From Phialocephala subalpina (Eukaryota > Ascomycota > Leotiomycetes > Helotiales > Mollisiaceae): DNA of 64,000 nucleotides. Shown piece after piece: positions 10,719-21,875 of this stretch (position 1 is its first letter; every line of letters begins with the position of its first letter). The stretch is taken from NCBI GenBank assembly GCA_900073065.1, contig FJOG01000009.1, forward strand, positions 698,267-762,266, written 5' to 3'. Under the pieces are notes generated by a model. It had not been told where the DNA came from. It made no database searches and saw nothing but the letters and a program-made list of their open reading frames with translations. Both the position numbers and the translations under genes were made by a program.

Positions 10719-11879
10719 CTTGACTCTGCTAGCACCAGTCTCTGCGGCAGATGCGATGGGCCCAGGTATGCAGCGGGGTGGGTCGACTCGAGTCGAGCCG
10801 TAAATGCTTGATGTACCAAGGTAGTATTCGCTGTTTTCCGGAGAAAGCTGCTTGAGGAAATGGGTCTGCGAATGGTAGAAGGTTGAAGGAGCCGATATGG
10901 CGTCTTGGGAAGGCCTTACTGTCTCTGAGGATGGAAGGTGATGGCGGGGCAGGTTGCGGGGGCCGTCGGATTGGCCTTTCCTTTCTCCTAGCGGAACGAC
11001 GGATAAAAGTTGAGATTATTGTCTTGGAGATCACACAGAAAAGGTTTGGTGGGTTGATAAGATTATTTCATTAAGAAGTCTGCATCTGTTTTTCCCAGTA
11101 TTTATTAGAGTGCGGGACAACCCGCTTTCCGCTCCGCGTCGTCATCTGGCCACCTGGACCGTCATTTATCAGCAGTCGTGGAACGTGATACGAAGGGAGA
11201 TCATGAAGATTCCCTTGAGGAACGTGGATCTCTTGCCTTGAGAGGAGCTTTTGCTTCTGTAGAGTACATAGGTACCGGCAGAAAAGCCCGTAAAGCACTA
11301 AGTGGTTTGCTGCTACTTTCAGTTCCGTTCCGGACGAGCCTGCATAAGCGTGGATGTTGGCCTCGAGCATCCTTGCCAACTTCAATCAGAGCTTGCTGTT
11401 GATGCATGTGGCTTTGAAGAAAGGGTGTCATCTCCGTGGCATGAATGGAGGCAGACCATCCGGTGAAGGGTGTCCATCTTGACAAGGGATCTTTTCGAGC
11501 TTCATGAGAAGTCAGTAGGAGCCTCGTGTTGACTGAACTAACCGAACGAAAGCTTTGTTAACCTACAGGAAGGATAGAGTGAGGATCTTTCAGTAAAAGG
11601 CTGCTACTGCACCTCGCGAGGAGCTTGATAGCTTGGTGGGGGATTATGCCCGCTGCTTTAAGAGGAGCTGAACGACGCTTTAAAACAGCACCAACAGCAC
11701 CTCCTTATCAACCAAGGTCGGTAATTTGTCACTCGCAACCACTCCTCACATCACACAATCGACGGGCGTCATCAGCCGCATCTCGTCTCAAGCTATCTCG
11801 AGGCACAACCGTCTATTCTTGCCAACACCAAATCTCTACAATTCGTTCATACCTCACAGCAAAAAGTCTCTTCCGCAGC
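10719..11879. other. divergent promoter region
   Basis: About 1.16 kb between two divergent starts, the GRAM protein at 10718 and the RraA-family gene at 11880. An open frame runs upstream of the RraA ATG from 11625 (see that entry). Otherwise I see only short unsupported frames. Confidence 0.5.
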
Positions 11880-12692
11880 ATGGCAACTTCAAACCTATCT
11901 CAAGAGCAGCTTCAGACTCTTGAGAAATATACAGCTTGTGATATAGCCGATGCTCTGCTTAAATTAAAAGTCCCAAATGCAGGCTTTTTGGCAGACCTTA
12001 AGCTAGTTGCGCCTCCTTCAACAGTAATAAAGAAGGAGGTCACCATAGCACCTGCCTCTACAGTAGTAATGGCTTCGAAAACTGGTGGAGACACATCGGC
12101 TCTTCCTGAAGCGAACGTGCCTCCAGGAAAGCATTGGGTTGATCTTACCGAATCAAATACCATTGTAGTCATGACCCAGCCTGAAGGTCAGAAGTGTGCT
12201 ATCCTCGGTGGCATCATGGCTCTCAGGATGAAGGTTCTGAATGCACAAGGTGTTGTTGTGAGTGGAAGAGTTAGAGATGTTGTTGAGCTAGGCTCAACTG
12301 GTTTACCGGTCAGTCGTCATAGCCTTGTTTCAAGTCTCTTGCATTATACCAATTACTTTTGACAATTAATTTTATGTTGTCGTTCCATTTGAAAAGCTTT
12401 CGCTAAGAAGCCGCACCAGATCTGGGCAAAAGCTACTTCGATCGTTGGAGCAGGGGCTGAATCAAAGCCACATGCTGTACAAGTTCCACTCAACATCGAT
12501 GGAACTATCATCAACCCTGGAGATCTGGTTTTCAGCGATATTGTGAATGGTGTCGTTGTTATCCCCCAAGAACAGTTGTCATCAGTCATCGAGCTCCTGC
12601 CACGGTTAGTGGAAGCTGATGACCGCGTGAAGGAGGATGTCAGCCAAGGGGTCACGGTCCAGGATGCCTTCAAAATGCACCGAGGCCAGTGA
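11880..12692 (+). CDS. RraA-family protein (4-hydroxy-4-methyl-2-oxoglutarate aldolase-like)
   Basis: Exons are 11880..12308 and 12420..12692 with a phase-0 intron of 111 nt, giving 233 residues. The fold markers of the RraA/HMG-aldolase family are present: TACDIADALLKL near the N-terminus, the glycine-rich AILGGIMALRMK region, the active-site loop GRVRD, then GLPIWAKATSIVGAGAE and the VSDIV-like segment FSDIVNGVVVIP. Family members cleave 4-hydroxy-4-methyl-2-oxoglutarate or decarboxylate oxaloacetate with a divalent metal. An in-frame ATG at 11625 would add 85 basic, Ser/Arg-rich residues that could be a mitochondrial presequence. I prefer 11880 because MATSNLSQEQL starts right at the conserved domain. 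Confidence 0.88.
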
Positions 12693-13219
12693 ATGTTTGT
12701 GCTGCTTGAGGATTTGAAGGGAAGCTCCGAGTAAGACTTCCACGGAATCCTACTGCATCGATGGCTAGCTTTCATTGCAGGTCGTTTCCAGGCAGAGAGG
12801 TTAGCACTCAACAGCAGCTGGGTTGCAATGTTCTAGCAACACTTGGACACTCTGGAACGCTACATGAACTCAAAGGTTTTTAACCTGATATTCTATTGGG
12901 AATCTTCAAGAAAATCTCTTCGTATACTCATACACAATAAATGGGAAATCGAGTCAAATGTCCCCAGAATCTGTTGTGCATTCTAAGATGCTACATGTAC
13001 TCAATATTTTTTGGCTTTAGGTCGCAAGTTCTCGTACCGAGACATCGCGACTTAGAATCGTACTTTCTCGTACACTCCACATGTCTTATACATTTGTCCG
13101 GATTTCCAGTGAAGCTCAACGTCAACTACTTTCTCAAGCTCTCCGAAGCTCTCGGTAACGACTGTAACGCATACAATAAATCATTCGTCATCTTCAATTA
13201 CTCCATCGTCTTCAATTCT
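12693..13219. other. convergent intergenic region
   Basis: Lies between the 3' ends of the RraA-family gene and the third RING gene. It is AT-rich after about 12880 and no gene is visible. Confidence 0.55.
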
Positions 13220-14784
13220 TTACCACTGACTTCCATCCAAATCAGTGGAAGCATCCTCACCCATATCTTCTAAAGCCCGACGGTTTCTCGCAAGCTTACC
13301 ATCAATCGCGGCCTGGATTTGTTGCGGACTCAATGACTCCTCGAACAACATATCATCCATATAGTCTCCCACACTGGTCCCAGGTAGAATACGAGGAGAT
13401 CTGGCTCTTTGCCCACCTTGTCCTAGCCTGGAGCTTGGATTGACACTTGTAGACTGAGAAACACCAACAGCCACAGGCTCCATATGATGATCAGGTTGAG
13501 AGCGAGCATTAGTGTGGTCCCTAAGCCTCCGTCGGAATCGTTGTTCTGGTCTCCAGTTACGAAAATGAGTGGCAAGACCAAGAGTGGAGTACTCAGTTCT
13601 CGCTTTATTGTACTCGTGTCGCACACGAGATACAAGTGTTCGACACAGTGGGCAGGTCAGGCGATTGGGACCTGGCCCTTTCTGCCATAGAGTTTCGAGC
13701 CATTCCATTATGCAGATGTAGTCGAATACATGGCCACAGGGACGAAGAGTACTATATGTTGAGACTGTCTCATAGCAGATGGTACATTCATCTTCTCCTT
13801 CTACCTCGGCCTCCCGAGTAGAAGCGGCTGCAGCACTTGGTCGTGATCTGGTAGAAGGCCCTGCTGTAGAGGGCGGTGTCGAGGCTTGAGGTCTTGATCC
13901 CGAGGCAGTAGCTGAAGCGTCCACCGATGCCGAACTACTTGGACGGGGACTTGCTGCTTGCTGCGTCCGTCTGAGACTGAGTCGCTGCGCAGAGACACGT
14001 TGCATCAAATCAACGATGGTAGTTCGAGCCGGGTCCAGTGAGGCACTACTAGAGGTCACTAAAACTCTAGAGATTCGCTCTGTGACATTTTGGATTTGCG
14101 TCGAGTTGTCGTCGCCATTTGAGCTTGCTTGTCCTGGGTGGTAGCTGGAGGGACAGCCGGTGCTACATTGCTTGAGCGAGGTCTTGCTGACTGCCCTGCC
14201 TGTCTTGGAGTTGTCTGATGGGTTCCACTTGTTCGCTGCCCAGCGATACGTTGGAGTAATACGTCGATATAAACACGAGTAGGGTCCAATCGAGATGAGT
14301 CAGTCGTGGCTACGACTCTGGCTACTTGTCCTGTAACTTCGAGAATTTGACCTGAGAAGTCCTCAGTGTCTCTGTTCTGCTGGCTTGGGATAGGACTGCT
14401 TGAGTTCTGAGCCGAAGTATCTAGACGTTGAGAATGCTCAACACTTATTTCTGCTTCAGCGGTGCTCTCCGTCCCACCGCGAGGTGTCGCATTTGATGTC
14501 CCATCTTCGATGCTGTCGACAGTTGCAACCGCCTCCTGAGTATGCTTCTCGGCGTCCTCTCCCACAGCTCCTCCTGCACCAAAAGCTCCTGCCACAGCAG
14601 TCGATGAACCTTCTCCATTGTCTATAGCAGGCTGAGTAGTAAGATTTCTCGGAGCCCAGTGCTCCTTTGTAGCTCTTGCTATATTGCTCGATGATCCTCT
14701 CCGATTGCTAGTAGTTCTTGACGGGTTGGTTCGGCTTCGTCTCCCGCCTCTCTTGGGAGCCTTTTTGAAAGTAGTAGAAGACAT
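13220..14784 (-). CDS. RING-finger protein with internally duplicated N-terminal segment
   Basis: Two open stretches on the minus strand belong together. The upstream one (14784 down to 14059) starts MSSTTFKKAPKRGGRR and is basic, then Ser/Thr-rich. The downstream one carries a RING (C-X2-C-X12-C-X-H-X2-D-X2-C-X19-C-X2-C, from CTIC and CGHVFDYIC to CPLC) and ends TDLDGSQW. They are in different frames. The downstream frame is open far upstream without any ATG, so a junction is required. One intron that fits the phase is 14249..14134 (GTATCG...CAG, 116 nt); this is a candidate only. The zinc-site Asp matches the RING genes at 2386-5093. Function is probably a ubiquitin ligase, inferred from the domain. 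Confidence 0.65.
14036..14290. repeat. diverged internal tandem duplication, period about 251 bp
   Basis: On the minus strand a segment reading VARVVAT...LDPTR...LLQRIAGQR recurs as ISRVLVT...LDPAR...LMQRVSAQR. The LDP codons begin at 14289 and 14038, 251 nt apart. This is not a multiple of three, so the two copies lie in different frames. Both keep protein-level similarity. Confidence 0.7.
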
Positions 14785-15604
14785 TTTCAGTTACTCGTCA
14801 GGACTATGTTGAAGGAAAAGATTCTTGTCCGATGTACATCAGGAACAGAAGATGAAACGCAAAAAAGACACAAGTCGGTGAGGTTTCATTGCTCGTTTTG
14901 TGAATGTGCCAAAATGAGTTTGCACATATTCAGACGCTACGAGTTGAGCCTCGGAATGAATAATCCACTCACACTTTATAAGTAGAGCTAATCACACAAA
15001 GGCAGAAACCCCTCCTAACAAACTAACGATACCTAGTCTTCTCGAACGTTACTCATCTAGCTCTACTACAACCTAACTTCCTCAAGCATGCTACTCCGCC
15101 TCTGAGACTTCCATGAACGCTTCTTCATCGGCCTTAAGTCTGTCAATAAACATGCTTATCCCGCACCCGCCATTATCAGACTCTTCACCTTCACTCCCTC
15201 CACCGCGTTCGGAAAGTATGTTGATTGCTTTCGTGATTACCGTTTTCTGGTCCTCTAGCTGTGGACTCGGAGTGAGTATCTCCAGAGACTTTTCGACATC
15301 GTCTGCAATAGTGGTTTCTTTTGAATTGTCCATTTGATTGGGGTCTTTCTTTACCAACAAGAATTTTGATCTGGACAAAGAAAATTCCTGATTCTGCTTG
15401 ACTCTAAGGAGAGACAAGGGTGGAAAATCGGTCGGTCTTAAATGTCCCTTCTGTAGCAAGAACATAACTTTGATATGGATTTACCACTGACGCAGGCAGA
15501 ATCAGTTACGTACGTGTTTCATTTTTAAGCTCCCAGACAAAAGCACCCCATTTGATAAACTTAAACTCCATCGAATGCCCACCAAATTCCATCCAAAAGT
15601 TGGA
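14785..15604. other. intergenic with one weak ORF
   Basis: Promoter side of the third RING gene and 3' flank of the SDR gene. The only candidate is the small acidic frame at 15091-15333, listed separately. Confidence 0.5.
15091..15333 (-). CDS. small acidic hypothetical protein
   Basis: An 80-residue frame from the ATG at 15333, preceded in the same frame by open sequence. It is acidic, with a Gly/Glu/Ser patch (ERGGGSEGEESDNGG) and no domain, signal peptide or membrane segment. It sits alone between two minus-strand genes. I do not recognise it, and it may be chance. Confidence 0.25.
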   Translation of the reverse strand: MDNSKETTIADDVEKSLEILTPSPQLEDQKTVITKAINILSERGGGSEGEESDNGGCGISMFIDRLKADEEAFMEVSEAE

Positions 15605-16691
15605 TCAGATAACACCCCAAGCTTTATCAATGGGCAAAGCAACACCATTTATCGCCCTAGCTCCTTCGCTTGACAGGAACAGAATCACATTTGCAACCTC
15701 CAACGCACTTATCGACGGTTTCTGTCCTGAGGGGTTGTGAAGCTCCCAGATCGGTCTGTCACCTCCGTTAATTTGGATTCTTACCCGATTCATTAAAGGT
15801 ACTCACTTCATGACTGCAAAGCTCGTTTCATCGAAGTGTTCCTTTTCAATCGAGTCGTTGATATTCGTATCGATCGCTTCCAAGTCTATCAGCTTGAGTT
15901 TGTGAGTTTGAATGAAGAGTAACTTACATCCCGGAAGAACAGCATTACACCTGATTCCCTCACCCTGGAACCTCCAAGCTGTATGTTTTGTCACACCGAG
16001 CTGCAAATTCCCTCAGCGCTGTTTCCCACCCTCTCTCACACAGAAAGACTCACCAACCCGTGTTTACTCGTCGTGTACGCCAGTCCCGCAGCAGCACCAC
16101 TCACAGCCGCCTTACTCGCCACATTCACAATACTTCCATTCTTCTTGGCTTTCATGAACGGCAACACAGCACGAATCATCCTCGTTGGGACAGTCAGGTT
16201 GGTTCCCATGACTCGTTCCCATTCGTGGTCTGTGATTACGTCTGCGGCTTCGAATGCATCCATGACTCCTGCTATATTGGCTAGGACGTCGATCTTTTCT
16301 CTGTCCTAGGATCAGCTTGTTTCTCGCTTTCCATTGCGTCTTTGTCCGATACAGCCATGTTGAGACAGGAAGTAGAGAATTGTGAGGCTACGAACCCAAA
16401 TTTCGCAACACAAATCCTAACAACAGCATCACACTCTCCCTCTGCCATCAAATCTCCCTGATGAAAATGAAACCTCCCCGCATCCTTTCCATCAATCTTT
16501 GCATAATCAATATCCTTGATATCGACTCCAAGAACTTCATATTGATGACTCAAAAACACTTGTGTGGTGGCCAGACCGACGCCAGATGAACACCCTGTTA
16601 TAATTGCGACTTTACCAAAGCCGGCAGCGTCAATTGCACGTTGTGGTGGGCCAAGAGATGGCGCATTGCCGTTGTGGTAGGAGAATGGCAT
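15605..16691 (-). CDS. short-chain dehydrogenase/reductase
   Basis: Five exons in gene order: 16691..16396, 16300..16054, 16000..15928, 15885..15807 and 15755..15605. All phases agree and give 281 residues. It is a classical SDR with a Rossmann fold. The cofactor loop TGCSSGVG lies at residues 32-39, the structural NIAG at 107-110, Ser161, and the catalytic Y174-TTS-K178. The acidic residue after beta-2 (VLGVDIKD) favours NAD over NADP. The C-terminal helix-strand pair IDKAWGVI is typical of tetrameric members. The substrate cannot be told from sequence; related proteins are annotated as 3-oxoacyl-ACP reductase-like. No pathway neighbours give a clue. Confidence 0.9.
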
Positions 16692-18113
16692 TGTGGTGCT
16701 GGTGGGAACAGACGATCAGGGGCTTTAGCGAGGTTCAGGGGGTAAATCGTGGAGCACAAGATGTCAAAATCTGGGGTAACCTTAATGCGGATCGATATTC
16801 AATAATTCAACACGAGAAAATCTCTACGAGAATGTGGAGAAAGAGTAGAATGGAAGGATACGAGAGGCAGATATAAGTCCTCGCTGTAGTTGAGATTTGC
16901 TCGTCACCTACTCATCAGGATTTCATGCGAGACTCGGCTCCTCCCGAATCGTATGATCTTTTTGAAGCTGTCATTTCTGTTTTGTGATGACTGAGATAGT
17001 GGCGAGCATTTACATTCGCCTTTTAAGAGCGGAGATAAATTGAGTTTATCCATCGTATGATTCTGTGTGCTGACTTGAGGGTTTGGGGACGATGTTCATC
17101 GGAGTGTGGGGTTGAGATGCGAGATTTGCTGCTCCGGTGACGGGAGGAGACTGTGGAGCTATCCGAAAACTTCCTACGTGATCCAGATTCCAGACCGAGG
17201 CTGGCGATTGAAATACTGCTCAGGAAGAATGTACATTTGGTTGAATTGCCTACCTCCTCATAATGTTCCGATATCTCGAAGTTCGATGGTTGTGAAGGTG
17301 GTGCCAAATTGGGACTAGGGTTGAGCCTAAGTTCAACACCCTTAAAAAATCTCGACGCGATCAATCTCGCCCATCTCCTCGATCACAGCGGAACATTCTG
17401 CAGAAGGAAAAGTCTGTCACCACTTCAGTGAACCGGGCAATCCTCAATGTGTCAAGACTCCGAAGCAGAAAAAGTTCGATACCTTCTGACACCTCGGTGG
17501 CAGGCAGGAGTATCGAGGTGTCGAGGTGTCGAGGAAGTCGTTGCGGTGCTTCCTTCCTTTTCAAGTGACGAGAGAGAAGGGTGTGCGACAATCACCAGGG
17601 CGTGGATTTATGAATTTTTGACTTTTGATTTTGATTTCATGGCTGCAATTCTCCTCTATGCGTGTTGCGGGAACCTGAATAGAATACAAGCATTGTGCTC
17701 TTGAAAGTCATTAGAAAAGTTTGGTACGGTTCGAAAAGGGATGAGTGCCTAGGGCTGCTTTCTGCGCGCTGTTGCGATGCTGAAGGAAGTTGCTCAAGCG
17801 ATGTCTTCCTCTTTCGGCACTGAACCGAGCATCGAGTTCTCCCCACTAAACTTGGAAACTCCCCTTGGGTCTTTCCTTCCCAGTCCCCTCCTCTCACTCC
17901 ACAGCACAAACATAGATCGAGTCCTTCGAAAGTCCGAGTTTGTATTCGAACATTGGGAATCACTTTCACGTATCAGGCTCGCGGATTCACAGTCAGGACA
18001 CTTACAGTGCTTTCATATCTTGCGAGTCGTAAGGACAGACTTTCATTCATTGCTCTGCTCGAATCACAAGAGAATATAATATCAAGAAAGAAGGAGTCCC
18101 CCCGCTCAAACAT
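16692..18113. other. intergenic
   Basis: About 1.4 kb with no credible gene. It holds the SDR promoter and the 3' flank of the phospholipase gene. A short 8-bp tandem (TCGAGGTG-like, about 17513-17534) is the only pattern I noted. Confidence 0.55.
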
Positions 18114-20243
18114 CTACAGATGAGCCGTCAAGGCAGTGGTACAACCTTGAATATCCTTCGGATGATCCTTAACCCACTGAGCCGTCTTCGCGATCAAATC
18201 CTCCAATTTCTTAACATCGTCCAGCCCCCCAATCTCCTGATAATTATCCAATTGCACGACATTTCCATGCGAATCGACTGTCCCAGGAATCGGCACACCA
18301 ACATTCATCCGCCAGTATTTTGTAGAATTTGGGGTCGGAGCATACGCGTTGATCAATGTTCGGAACAGGATATGAATCAGCTCTGAGTTGGTAGCTACAG
18401 AGGCGAAAGCCTCTATGACGGATGGCATGTTGAAGAGGGATGGGTTCTCAACGCCAATATTTGGTGCGATACCTGTCCCTAGGCTCAAAAAACAATTCGC
18501 CGGGCGTGAGGGGCCGAAGACGTTCAGCAGTTCGGTCCACAGCCTAGAAGTGGTTTGATTAGGATCTGAAGATTCGAAAGCAGGTGAGGACTGACCATCC
18601 CAATGGATTGTTGGCACCAAGACCACCATCGACGAGCTTGACACCTCCCACGAAAATGGGGTCAAAGTATGCCGGTGCAGCAGAGGCCGCACGAGCCGCT
18701 TCCCAGACTTTAATATTTGGCAACTCACTCATCTCGTTCGGATTCTTGTATGAGCGAAGGAAGACAGGTCCTCGATTGTTGCCTGCTTTGGCCTTCACAG
18801 CCATTACAAAACTGCATTGTCAGTTATGGATTTAGGATCGGTAGGAAGGATTTTCTCACATTTTGCACGGATTGTCTGACGAGTCAAACAGCAGCGCTTC
18901 TTCGTTTCCGAGCTGCTTCTTGACAACTTCTCGGATCGCCTTCTCGAGTTTTGAGGCTTCGTATCTGCTGCCTCCACCAGCGTTCCATGCTCCACTGACT
19001 ACTTTCGGGAATACTTTTACCATGACTTCGTTGTAGTTGTCGATGCATTCCTTGATGCTCATCTTGAGGCGACCAAGCATGATGGCGATCAACCTAGGCA
19101 TCAAGTCAGCCGAGTGGAGGGGTACGCAATGCGATTCTACTCACCCGCCAGTGCTAGTACCACCTATCATGTCAAACACCTGCCATGGATCTTTGGTTAT
19201 CTTCGCCGCTGTGAAGACAGCCTGCAACAGATGAAGAGACGAAAGTCCCCGCACTCCACCACCGTCTTTACAAACCGTCAGTCTCTCCGCAAAGCTTTAG
19301 TGTCACAAACTTACCCAGAGAAAGTACCCGCAAAGGACGAGAATTAGTAAGGGTGAAGTTCTCAGCACTGAATAACTGTTTCGACAATCTGGGGTGGAAA
19401 GCAGCGTTGTTTTGGAGGTTGACTTCTGTGATGACTTGATGGATTGTCTTTATCTCAGTGAGGACTGTTTTGTATTCCACAGGCTTATGCTCTGCCAAGT
19501 GTCAGAAGCAAGCCGATGGGTAGTAGCGGAAGGAGTATGCGTACCAAGTTCCTTGCCAATCCCGATGCTCAGGTACCCCTTTCTAGCCGAGATCCACCAA
19601 CCCGGGAAGCGAGAGCAAAGGCGCACAGCGATGACATTGCCTTCCTTCACAAATGTCAGTTATATACACAATCATTCTCAATCCTAGAATGTTGATACCT
19701 CAAGCAGCCTCACAAGATCATGCTCTGCCCCAAACGCGATTCCCTTGTCCTACTCATCATCAGCAAAGTCCACCTCAGCATCAAGAGGACACAGCTTACC
19801 CATCCATACTCCTCGGACTCGAACCGATTCTGATGACTCAACCAAATAAGTTCAATACCATCCTTCTTTCTGGGAACCTTCGAAGTCTCACTCTCAAGAA
19901 TAGCAAGCTCGAACCAGGTCCAGTTTCCTGCTAAGGGATCGTCGGCTTGACCTTGATCGCGGGATTCGGCAAAGAGTTGGAGGTCGTGGATTTTAGAGAT
20001 TGTTGTTGAGGCGAGTGGCTGGTGATATTAGATTGGAAATGGAAGGGGATGGGAGGAGGAAGGGGAGGGACTTACTGGTGTCTGGAACCAGATTTCGTGT
20101 TCGATCTGGTCGGAGGTGGAGGTGGTTTCTCCGGGTTCTTCGCATCTGACCACATAATGACCATCGGCGATGGGAGAAGTTTGAGATGGGAAGAGAGGGA
20201 GTCCCTCAACTTCTTCTATGGTGAGATCGTGAGCTGGATGCAT
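18114..20243 (-). CDS. patatin-like phospholipase
   Basis: Nine exons in gene order: 20243..20076, 20018..19800, 19749..19699, 19644..19545, 19491..19315, 19265..19145, 19093..18860, 18811..18596 and 18543..18114. They give 571 residues. The first 235 residues form a region I do not recognise. The patatin domain follows: anion-binding DGGGVRG at 239-245, the nucleophile elbow GTSTGG with Ser276, and the catalytic dyad partner Asp418 in DGGLGANNP. All catalytic residues are present, so it should hydrolyse acyl ester bonds of phospholipids or neutral lipids. There is no signal peptide or membrane segment, which suggests a cytosolic or peripheral enzyme. No NB-ARC or repeat domain follows, unlike some larger fungal patatins. 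Confidence 0.92.
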
Positions 20244-21875
20244 TTTGGTGGTGCCTTTTAGTGTTGGTGGAGCAAGAAGTTGAGGAGCAGCTGCTATTTG
20301 TATCCTTTACTCGAGCTCACCCAGTCAGTCGTATTGGATGGGAAATTGGTGATGTCCGTTCTCAGCAGCATGCAGATCCAGAGCCACCATGTCCCCTTCG
20401 CATCTGAAACTCACACTTTGTCCCGCGTATCTTGTGCCTCGTGCTCTAAGTGGTCTTTATGCAGTGGCGAGACCAGTCCACGCAAGCCAGACGTACGGAG
20501 CGGCTGCTGTTGTGTATATTCAGCTCTTTAATTCTTCACCTTTGATTTGTTTTACTCCGCAATTGTCCAGATGCAGCTCACATACCTTCCCCTCCACGCG
20601 CCGTCTCAGCCCTGTGAACACCACTAAACGCCACCAGTCAGAGACGAGGGCCGTCCCGCTCTCGAATGGTCTCCACAATATGCACCTGTACCGAGCTGAA
20701 TTTCTTTCCCCAGATCAAGGTCACATCGATGCTGATCAAGGATGCAAGCTGTCGAATGGAAAGTGTGGTTGATAAATGTTGCGATTAACATCTACCACAG
20801 AGCTTGCCCCGTCTCACTTCGCACAAGCAATGAGATTTCGCAAAGCACAGAGGGAATCGTTGAGATGTATTCATTCCTTGAGTAGACGAATTGTGTTCTA
20901 GAGGAGCGACGTCCTCAAGTGCAGCTTTTTATGTTGGTTTGATTACCATGCCTTGTGCTGCTTTACCTGCCTTGCCAAGTCCTGCTGCTGCCTCAGCTGC
21001 AATCTTCTTTACCTCGAACTCGATTATTCGTCGATCTGGTACGTACTACGTTTTTTTCTTCTTCCCGTTAATGGTCTGATCATGTTGGAGAGAACTGTAA
21101 GGCTGAGCAGGACGAAAAGCCTCCAGCCAAGGAGTCCAGACCTGAAAGCCACTTGGTGTCACCATCACTCCTTCCCCTCTTTTTGCCTCCAGCCTTACAG
21201 TACAATCGCAAAACACGGGAAGGGAATACCCTGAAAATGTGTGGATATCTATTCGAACAATAAAATCACACCCTCCCTGTGATCTTGCATACTAACAGGA
21301 GGGACATTCCAAATGCTGTTGTTCAGCGGTATAGTTACAAACAATGCTACAACAAAAATGATATTTGGCATGAAACGAACGCGATTTGGGGATTTCGAGA
21401 TCAACGTTCTCAATCTCTCAGCCCTGCCTAGACTTTCTCGAGCCCAATTTCTCAGCAAGTACAACAATTAGCTAATGCTATACCGCTTCACTAGACATAG
21501 TATCCTAGCCCCGCCCAACCAGTGACAAAATTCTAGCAAGGCTGGGGGGTTGAGAACGGTGCTTGGTTTAAAGACGATAAAGTTACATTGACATGAGAGT
21601 TTTCCACAGAGGTGGAGGGTTTGTGTAGAATACCATGCATTGCAGAGACATTATAGTCGGAGGTAATTAATCCTAAAAACTCTACAAGAAGGTTAAAAGA
21701 GGCAGTAACAACGCCCATGCACCACATACGCCAACCAGACTCCCCATTCATCATATCTACCCAACCAACACCATCCAATGAATACCGGACCTCGTCACAT
21801 ACCTGTCGTGTCTGTACATCCAACAATGGTCATCTTATCGTACCTCATCTCTCCAGCTGGTGCCAGTAGTTCTCA
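20244..21875. other. intergenic
   Basis: About 1.6 kb without a supported gene, between two minus-strand genes. It holds the phospholipase promoter and the 3' flank of the next gene. The short frames here are Cys/Ser-rich and look random. Confidence 0.5.

Noticed and set aside
11625..11879. 85-residue upstream extension of the RraA-family protein
   Set aside because: Possible mitochondrial presequence, but the conserved domain starts at the internal ATG. Kept as an alternative, not as the main call.
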